A stretch of DNA of 64,000 bases, taken from contig CAMKJU010000005.1 of NCBI GenBank assembly GCA_946413265.1, forward strand, positions 23,380 through 87,379, written 5' to 3'. Below, one piece after another: positions 58,696-64,000 of this stretch (position 1 is the first letter of the stretch; the number at the start of each line of letters is the position of its first letter). Made by a program: the position numbers and the translations under genes. The DNA is from an uncultured Lentisphaerota bacterium. Its GTDB lineage: Bacteria; Verrucomicrobiota; Kiritimatiellia; RFP12; UBA1067. The notes beneath the pieces were generated by a model. That model made no database searches and was not told where the DNA came from. It was given only the letters and a program-made list of their open reading frames with translations.

Positions 58696-58716
58696 AGGAG
58701 TCGGAGAAAAGGAAAA

Positions 58717-59601
58717 ATGGCTGAACAGGCGAATTCAAAGCTGCTCGAGGGCATTGCCTATTTCGAGAAAATGCTGAAAGTGATGCCGGGCGACCGCACG
58801 ACGCTCGAGTTTCTTTCCGTTGCATACGAGCAGTTGGGCGACGTGGAGAAACAGCGGACGTCGCTTATCCAGCTGGCGGAGGCGTTGCTGCGGGAGAAGG
58901 ACTACGATGCGGCGGAAGCGATTGGCGAGCGTCTGGGCGGTTTTCCTGAGACGGACGCGCAGGACATGGTGCGGCGGATCAAGTCCGTGCGGAATCCAGT
59001 CCAGCTGAAGGCCGTGGTGCGCCCGGGAGCCGGTACACCACCGAGGCGCGCCGTGGTGCATCCTGCGGGTGGCGGCTCGCCCGGCGAGCACGCCCAGCCA
59101 GGGAAGGAGGGAATCACCCTTGCGCAGGTGGTGATGTCGGCGGTGAAGGCGGAGGCCGCTTTGATCCGCGACCTCTACGCCAAGAACGTTGTGGACGCCT
59201 CGGCGGCGGAAGTGGTGCAGAGGCACCTTGGCGGACTGCCGGAGGCGACGCGTCCTTTTCTCGTTTCCGCATTGGCGATTCTTGAAAAGGAGAGCGGCGG
59301 CATGGGCGAGAAGGCGGCGGTGTACATGGCGGACGCCGCGTCCGCGCCCCCCATCCCCCTGCAGGCGTTCATGCCGTCGGCCGCGCTCATGAAGCAGCTG
59401 CCGGAGGAGCTCGTGCGCGTCCGCGGGGCGGTGCCGTTCGGGCGGCTGGGAGATACGCTGCTTGTCGCGGTTCTGAACCCGCTCGATACGGCGTTTCATG
59501 CGGAGGTCGAGCGTCTGGCGGGATGTCCCTGCCGCTTCTTCCTTGCCGACCCGCACACGACGGAGGATTTCCTTGAGAAGTACTTTGCCGAGAACGCGTA
59601 G
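58717..59601 (+). CDS. TPR protein with a GspE N-terminal-like domain
   Basis: A 294-aa cytosolic protein. Residues about 5-90 form TPR-like helices (EGIAYFEKMLKVMPGDRTTLEFLSVAYEQLGD, LLREKDYDAAEAIGERLG). A Pro/Gly linker follows (about 100-125), then a helical part, and a C-terminal region (about 215-290) matching the N-terminal domain of GspE/PilB ATPases: LMKQLPEELVRVRGAVPFGRLGDTLLVAVLNPLD. It has no ATPase core. It could bind the T2SS GspL-like platform or compete with GspE. It starts the plus-strand operon, facing gspE across a shared regulatory region. Confidence 0.7.
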   Translation: MAEQANSKLLEGIAYFEKMLKVMPGDRTTLEFLSVAYEQLGDVEKQRTSLIQLAEALLREKDYDAAEAIGERLGGFPETDAQDMVRRIKSVRNPVQLKAVVRPGAGTPPRRAVVHPAGGGSPGEHAQPGKEGITLAQVVMSAVKAEAALIRDLYAKNVVDASAAEVVQRHLGGLPEATRPFLVSALAILEKESGGMGEKAAVYMADAASAPPIPLQAFMPSAALMKQLPEELVRVRGAVPFGRLGDTLLVAVLNPLDTAFHAEVERLAGCPCRFFLADPHTTEDFLEKYFAENA

Positions 59602-60055
59602 GGCGAAACGCGGCGTCACGCTCGTCGAGGTGATGCTCGCGGCGTCCATACTCGCGCTGATGGTCCTCGCGCTGTTCGAGGGGATCGCCGTCTCGGCCCG
59701 CATCGCCCGCGAGAACGCGGAATACCTGCAGGCGGACGCCTACGCCTTCGACCTCGCCTGGAAGCGGTACAACGAGAACTACAGCTCGTTGCGGAACTTG
59801 ATTGGCAAAACCCAGACGTGGGTGGAGTTTCCCGCCGACGAAATCACGGAAGAGGCCGCGCCCATGCTCTACCGTGCGGGGTCCACGGCAAAATCATATA
59901 CGACAATTAGGCGCATCACGGATCCGTCCGATTCGTCAGTCGAGTTGGGCGTATTGATTTCGGTAGACGTTGAATGGGGGGCTGCAGGCGCGCGGCGGCG
60001 TCTTTCCGCAACGCACACGGCGACGGTGTTCAAGAGCGGGACGGAGGAAGGCTGA
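59585..60055 (+). CDS. Type II secretion/pilus pseudopilin, first
   Basis: A 156-aa pseudopilin. The prepilin signal is PRTRRAKRG|VTLVEVMLAASILALMVL: basic leader, Gly at -1, Glu at +5, hydrophobic helix. The remainder is a small pilin-like domain (DLAWKRYNENYSSLRN, LGVLISVDVEW). No ATG is suitable: the frame lacks one between 59498 and the helix, so TTG 59585 is chosen, with GAGAAG 4 nt upstream; it overlaps the upstream gene by 17 bp. The start is therefore uncertain. It overlaps the next pseudopilin gene by 1 nt. Confidence 0.75.
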   Translation: MPRTRRAKRGVTLVEVMLAASILALMVLALFEGIAVSARIARENAEYLQADAYAFDLAWKRYNENYSSLRNLIGKTQTWVEFPADEITEEAAPMLYRAGSTAKSYTTIRRITDPSDSSVELGVLISVDVEWGAAGARRRLSATHTATVFKSGTEEG

Positions 60056-60729
60056 TGGCGGGCGGGGCGTCCAGACGCGGTTTCACGCTCGTGGAGCTGA
60101 TGCTGACCACCACGATTTTCGCAGTGGTGATGGCCGCCGTGTCCAGCGCGTTCATCGGTGGGATACGCCTCCTGAAGGCGACGTTCGCGACGGCGGAGAT
60201 GTCGCTTCGCGCGCGCGACTTGCGCGATCGGCTCCTTTTCCACGCGGCGCCGCCGCATAACGACACGATATGGGCGGGCCTTCTGTCCGGCACGAACAAC
60301 AATGACGTTCTTGAGGGCAACGCCACCAAGATCCTCATGCACTGCGCTGCGTTCAAGCCCATCGACAATTCCGCCGTCGCCCAGACCATCCAGCTTGTGT
60401 TCAAGGATCCCGGCACAACCAAATGCAGTTTCTTCAGCGAGGACCGCTACGATGAACGCTGGCCGCATCGCTGGCTGAATCCCGGCGGAATGAACCTTCT
60501 TGCGGATTATGGCAGTTACACCCATGGTGCGAGTTACAGGCCTCCCAGCCCAATAACCGTGGCGAAAAACAGTAAAAACGAAGAGGACAAATCGCGGTTC
60601 TACATCCACCTCTCGGGACGTACTGACGTTGCGGGGCTGCCCATTAAGCACAACGAGCGCATCGTCGTGTCCGTGTTCGGACGGCAGCAGGAGACGCGCC
60701 CAGACGGGAAAGGAGGCCTGGACAAATGA
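60055..60729 (+). CDS. GspJ/PilW-like pseudopilin
   Basis: A 224-aa protein with the prepilin motif GGASRRG|FTLVELMLTTTIFAVVMAAV at its N-terminus (Gly -1, Phe +1, Glu +5). The size and the long C-terminal domain (LRARDLRDRLLFHAAPP near residue 50) suit GspJ/PilW-type minor pseudopilins. ATG 60055 shares one base with the upstream TGA. It would be cut by a prepilin peptidase, which is not encoded in this window. It overlaps the next gene by 4 nt. Confidence 0.85.
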   Translation: MAGGASRRGFTLVELMLTTTIFAVVMAAVSSAFIGGIRLLKATFATAEMSLRARDLRDRLLFHAAPPHNDTIWAGLLSGTNNNDVLEGNATKILMHCAAFKPIDNSAVAQTIQLVFKDPGTTKCSFFSEDRYDERWPHRWLNPGGMNLLADYGSYTHGASYRPPSPITVAKNSKNEEDKSRFYIHLSGRTDVAGLPIKHNERIVVSVFGRQQETRPDGKGGLDK

Positions 60730-62585
60730 AGGACCGGCATTCTTCCAAGGGTTTCGTGCTCGTGTTCTCGCTCGTCCTCGCCCTCTGCGCGGGTATCATC
60801 CTTGCGGGCACGCTCGGCTATGTCTCGTATGCCGCGCGGCAGAGCGCCATGCAGGCGGCGAAATCCAGCTGCCGCCTCGCGGCGATGAGCGCAATCGAGA
60901 AGGTGAAGGAGGATGTTTACCTTACCTTCAAGCGGCGCAATGGAAACAGGTCTGTACTGGGCATCAACGTCTACAACTGGTTCACCTCTGGCTGGACCAC
61001 CAACTCGATCGGCATGGGAGGCTTCGTCATCAACTTCGACGAGTCGCTCGTGCCGCTCCGCGCGCAAATGCCGGGGTTCACGGATTTGAGCGTGGGCCTC
61101 AGGACGTCGCCTGTAGCCGTCGGTAACCGCGCGGAGGTGACGTTCTACGGAACGGCTTCGCGCGTCACGGGCAACGGAATACCGGTGAGCGTCACGATTT
61201 CCGAACGGGTGTCGTTCGGCGTGGACCGCTCCAAGGTGTTCGACTACGCCTACTTCGTGAACAACTACGGCTGGTTCGAGGGATCCACGATCACGGCGAA
61301 CGGCGCGGTGCGCGCGAACGGCGACATGTCGCTCTCGCAGAACCCTAAAGTGAACGGGGACGTCTATGGTGCCCGCAACGACGAACTGGGCGTGCCCGGC
61401 GACATCAAGAACGGCACGGGCACGATGGACAACAAGAACACCTACCGCAGCACGCAGTACGGTACGTCCAACCGCGCGCGCCCGCTCCAGAAGTCGGCGG
61501 ACGACGGAGGCTACAACGCGCCGGACACCGTGACCCAGGCGGATCTCACGGCACGCCTCCACGGCAATCTTTCCGAGGGGCTGGACATGCCGTGGATATC
61601 GGAGCTGAACTCATACATTGAATACGGCAAGGAACTGAAATCAACCCTGTCGCAGGGCGGCACCTACTACATCAACAACGCAAATTCCGGCGATCCGAAC
61701 TATGGCTATTACCAGGGAACGGGGCCGTCGGGCAATCCCAACCTTCCAGATAACCACGCGCTTGTGCTGGAAGGCACGCAGAACAACCCCATCAAGCTCA
61801 ACGGCCCGGTAGTAGTCTCGAACGACGTGGTGATCAAGGGCTACGTGACTGGACAGGGCACGATCTACTCGAGCCGCAACATCCACATCGTGGGGAACAT
61901 CCAATACCTCAATCCGCCGAACTGGGCCAACAAGGAGGCGGCGTCAAACAACGGAAACTCCACCAAGGACCTCCTCTGCCTTTCCGCGAAGGGAAACATC
62001 GTCATGGGCGACTGCACGTCGTCGAGCTGGCTGGACACCACGCTCAAGAAAGTGCTTACGCAGCAGCCATACGTGCAGCCATACGGTTGCGCGCAGGCGG
62101 ACGACGGAACGTGGATCGACGGCGACATCGGCTATCCCACGGCGGGCAAGACCGTGTTCGAGGGCAACTACACCGCAGCCGACGGAGGGAACAAGGTGGC
62201 GCAACAGGCGGTTTACAGGCAGGAACGGGACCGGTGGGGACGCCTGCAGAACGTCCTAGACCATTACGAATACAAGTCCGCAACGGGCCGCCGCTACTAC
62301 GACAGCGTCGTGGCACCGAATGAAATTTCCTCGCGCGCGTCCACCATTACGCAGATTGACGCGGTTCTTTACAACAACCACGGCATTTTCGGCAAGCTGG
62401 GCCAGTGTACGATCAACGGCTCGCTGGTGTGCCGCAACGAGGGCATGATCTTCAGCGGAAAGCTCTACCTGAACTGGGACTATCGCCTCTATTCCGGTTC
62501 GCCGGAGAACGTGATGAACCAGCTCGTTGGAATGCCGCTTGGCACGGGCAAGCCAAGGGTCCTCTTCTGGCAGGAGGTGCCGTAA
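60726..62585 (+). CDS. Pilus-tip/PilX-like large minor pseudopilin-type protein
   Basis: A 619-aa protein with the N-terminal membrane helix KGFVLVFSLVLALCAGIILAG, similar to PilX-type minor pilins that lack a strict cleavage site, followed by a long extracytoplasmic region. That region includes stacked short-strand segments (ITANGAVRANGDMSLSQNPKVNGDVYG, NGPVVVSNDVVIKGYVTGQGTIYSSRNIHIVGNIQY, AKGNIVMGD, CTINGSLVCRNEGMIFSG) typical of polymer-forming (bactofilin-like) or DUF7305-like beta-helices. It probably caps or rides on the pseudopilus. It overlaps GspJ by 4 nt. Confidence 0.75.
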   Translation: MKDRHSSKGFVLVFSLVLALCAGIILAGTLGYVSYAARQSAMQAAKSSCRLAAMSAIEKVKEDVYLTFKRRNGNRSVLGINVYNWFTSGWTTNSIGMGGFVINFDESLVPLRAQMPGFTDLSVGLRTSPVAVGNRAEVTFYGTASRVTGNGIPVSVTISERVSFGVDRSKVFDYAYFVNNYGWFEGSTITANGAVRANGDMSLSQNPKVNGDVYGARNDELGVPGDIKNGTGTMDNKNTYRSTQYGTSNRARPLQKSADDGGYNAPDTVTQADLTARLHGNLSEGLDMPWISELNSYIEYGKELKSTLSQGGTYYINNANSGDPNYGYYQGTGPSGNPNLPDNHALVLEGTQNNPIKLNGPVVVSNDVVIKGYVTGQGTIYSSRNIHIVGNIQYLNPPNWANKEAASNNGNSTKDLLCLSAKGNIVMGDCTSSSWLDTTLKKVLTQQPYVQPYGCAQADDGTWIDGDIGYPTAGKTVFEGNYTAADGGNKVAQQAVYRQERDRWGRLQNVLDHYEYKSATGRRYYDSVVAPNEISSRASTITQIDAVLYNNHGIFGKLGQCTINGSLVCRNEGMIFSGKLYLNWDYRLYSGSPENVMNQLVGMPLGTGKPRVLFWQEVP

Positions 62586-62603
62586 AAGCGTATGGGGTGA
62601 GCG

Positions 62604-62975
62604 ATGATTGAAGCAAACGAAAACATTGAGCTGGTGACGATGCGCCGTCAGCAGGAAGTCCAGCAGGCGCAGCATTCGTACCAGCAGGCCGTCTCGGAGG
62701 GACGGCTTGCCGTGCGGCCGCGTCAGGGGGAGGCCACTGACGGGAGGGCCGCGCTTGTCGCGACCGATTATGGTGGTGCGGGTAGGCAGGTCACGACAAG
62801 CGCGGCCATCCCGGAAGTCACGACAAGCGCGGCCATCTCGGCGGACGCCTCGGCGAGGCGTCCCTACCAGGCGGACCCGGAGGTTGCGTGGCGGCATACG
62901 CGGCTGGCGATTACGGCGGGGCTGGTCCTGCTGTTGCTTGTTGTCTGGATCTGGCAGAAAAAATCGGGGAGGTAG
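62604..62975 (+). CDS. Small single-pass membrane protein with repeat-derived segment
   Basis: A 123-aa protein. The cytoplasmic N-terminus is Gln/Glu-rich and helical (MRRQQEVQQAQHSYQQAVSE). Residues about 48-86 come from three copies of a dispersed DNA repeat (VTTSAAIPEVTTSAAIS). One membrane helix (about 101-118, ITAGLVLLLLVVWIW) ends near the C-terminus. It lies between the pilus genes and the sensor gene, 18 nt and 3 nt away, so it is in the operon. No family recognised; it might be a GspM-like or linker component, which is speculative. Confidence 0.6.
   Translation: MIEANENIELVTMRRQQEVQQAQHSYQQAVSEGRLAVRPRQGEATDGRAALVATDYGGAGRQVTTSAAIPEVTTSAAISADASARRPYQADPEVAWRHTRLAITAGLVLLLLVVWIWQKKSGR
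62747..62834. repeat. Triplicated dispersed repeat inside the small membrane-protein gene
   Basis: The core CGACAAGCGCGGCC occurs at 62794-62807 and 62821-62834 (27-bp period) and inverted at 62747-62760. A further copy lies at 1996-2009. The insert keeps the frame open. Confidence 0.75.
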
Positions 62976-62978
62976 GGG

Positions 62979-64000
62979 ATGTTCCTGAAGACACTGAGGA
63001 AAAAGAATGACGTGCTGCACAAGGTGCGGCACTCGATCCGCACTCGCTACTCGCTGGCGACGGCGTTTTTCCTGTTGACGATACTGGGCCTGTTCTACAT
63101 TGGCGGGCGCATAGTGCTAGTACACCTCGTGAAGGACGCCGAGACGCAGGTGCGTGAGATCGGCACAGACATCAACCGCCTGGCGATTCGCAACGCCGAG
63201 AAGGTCAAGCAGTACATGGAGACGCTCTCTCCGGAGCAGACGACGCTTCCCATAAACACGTACCTCGGCCTTTTCGACGGCAACCACGTGGCGTTGGCCT
63301 TGAGGCTGGACGCAAACGGGCATTTCGTCGAGGGTTTTGTGGCGGAGGGCCATTCGGGGGCCGCCTTGCGCGCGAAGGACGTGGCGTCGTACAAAAAGCA
63401 TTTCCCGCTTTGGGTGAAGTCGTGCGTGGAAAAGAACGGGCGGGTGTCCGCGCCTCTCTCCGCCAACCTCCTCCGCCTTCGCGGCAATTCCTACTACGTG
63501 GCGCTGATTCGAGGGGCCGACGGCCGCTTCCTGGCGCTTGGCATGCCGTTCGACCCCACGCGCTTCACGGCCCAGATGAACGAGGTGTTCGCGGGCATGG
63601 AGCTGCATGTGTCCAACGGCAAGACGGAGGCCAGCGCCGTACCTGTCACGCATGTGGGGACGAAGACCGAGCGGCAGCAGTCGTTCGGGCTGTCGTCGAT
63701 GGTGTCGGAGGCTTTTGAGTTCTACTCCGGCGGATTCTGGAAACTGGGCGAGAACCCGTTCGAGGCCGTATACACCATCCGCGACATCGCGGGGCGTCCG
63801 GTGTCGCGGCTGTCCGTATCATTGCCGCAGACGTTCTCAAACGCGGCCGGGGCCGCCATCGGGCGGCTGACGCTTTTTGTGACGGTCGTGGGCATACTGC
63901 TCGTGTTTCCCATCTTCTGGGCCCAGAGCCGGATGCTGCTGAACCCGCTCACGAAGATGACGGAATGCGTGCGGCAGGCGCGCGAGCACTGCGGGGAGGC
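62979..64000 (+). CDS. Membrane sensor protein, 5' part (CHASE4-like plus HAMP start)
   Basis: The first 340 codons of a gene running off the right edge. A basic N-terminus (MFLKTLRKKNDVLHKVRHSI) precedes a membrane helix (about 24-45, YSLATAFFLLTILGLFYIGG), then a long extracytoplasmic sensor domain (about 46-295) that looks CHASE4-like by length and pattern, a second helix (about 293-318, LTLFVTVVGILLVFPIFWAQ), and the beginning of a HAMP-like segment (LLNPLTKMTECVRQAREHCGE). The output domain (kinase, GGDEF or phosphatase) is outside the window. It begins 3 nt after the upstream stop, so it is coupled with the pilus/secretion operon and may control it. Confidence 0.75.
   Translation, partial: MFLKTLRKKNDVLHKVRHSIRTRYSLATAFFLLTILGLFYIGGRIVLVHLVKDAETQVREIGTDINRLAIRNAEKVKQYMETLSPEQTTLPINTYLGLFDGNHVALALRLDANGHFVEGFVAEGHSGAALRAKDVASYKKHFPLWVKSCVEKNGRVSAPLSANLLRLRGNSYYVALIRGADGRFLALGMPFDPTRFTAQMNEVFAGMELHVSNGKTEASAVPVTHVGTKTERQQSFGLSSMVSEAFEFYSGGFWKLGENPFEAVYTIRDIAGRPVSRLSVSLPQTFSNAAGAAIGRLTLFVTVVGILLVFPIFWAQSRMLLNPLTKMTECVRQAREHCGE

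Overview
The window looks like about 64 kb of chromosome from a Gram-negative, diderm bacterium of the PVC superphylum, most like the gut or rumen Kiritimatiellae (Kiritimatiellota). This is inferred from gene content, not from a marker gene. The evidence is: high GC; an LpxI-type lipid A enzyme; outer-membrane lipoproteins; a PEP-CTERM sorting-signal remnant; a GspE/GspF secretion or pilus locus with pseudopilins; several AAA-ATPase/PD-(D/E)XK fusion genes; and a large secretome with beta-strand repeats, LamG-like repeats and FGE/SUMF1-like domains. I saw no rRNA, tRNA, CRISPR array, phage or insertion sequence.

Layout. 1-8 kb: the tail of a charged protein, a secreted 5'-nucleotidase, a large partly AT-rich secreted protein with an InlB-type repeat, fmt, a pyrimidine nucleoside phosphorylase and a GspG-like membrane protein. 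8-13 kb: an AAA-ATPase/PD-(D/E)XK gene beside an antisense PEP-CTERM gene remnant, then a three-gene unit of sigma factor, small beta-rich protein and membrane-tethered papain-like protease. 13-19 kb: a six-gene envelope operon (YcfL-like, LpoB-like, a 479-aa secreted protein, CsgG/FlgT-like, LA_2272-type repeat, COG3014-like). 19-26 kb: two small repeat-rich secreted proteins, a ParE-like topoisomerase subunit, a low-GC palindrome region, a DUF362 ferredoxin, lpxI and a glycerophosphodiesterase. 26-38 kb: a XylR-type regulator divergent from an operon of a LamG-repeat protein, a DUF6259-like hydrolase, a Tat-exported phosphoesterase and sn-glycerol-1-phosphate dehydrogenase, followed by an OPA-family transporter and a HAD phosphatase. 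38-48 kb: a second AAA/PD-(D/E)XK gene, a 1487-aa beta-repeat protein, a doubly deleted relic of the AAA/PD-(D/E)XK family, and tandemly duplicated FGE-like proteins. 48-56 kb: glycan-degrading genes, of which the GH38-like gene is frameshifted and the GH78-like gene has an in-frame amber codon. 56-64 kb: a divergent type II secretion/type IV pilus-like locus ending in a truncated membrane sensor.

The most unusual global signal is promoter architecture. At eight genes an extended -10 element (TGN followed by TATACT, TATAAT or TAAACT) ends only 6-9 nt before the start codon, which predicts leaderless transcripts. This rule also corrected several gene starts. Other notable points are small palindromic repeats inserted in frame inside genes, a symmetric dyad between divergent secretion promoters, a candidate sigma/protease signalling unit, and a short hydrophobic C-terminal tail shared by three secreted proteins.
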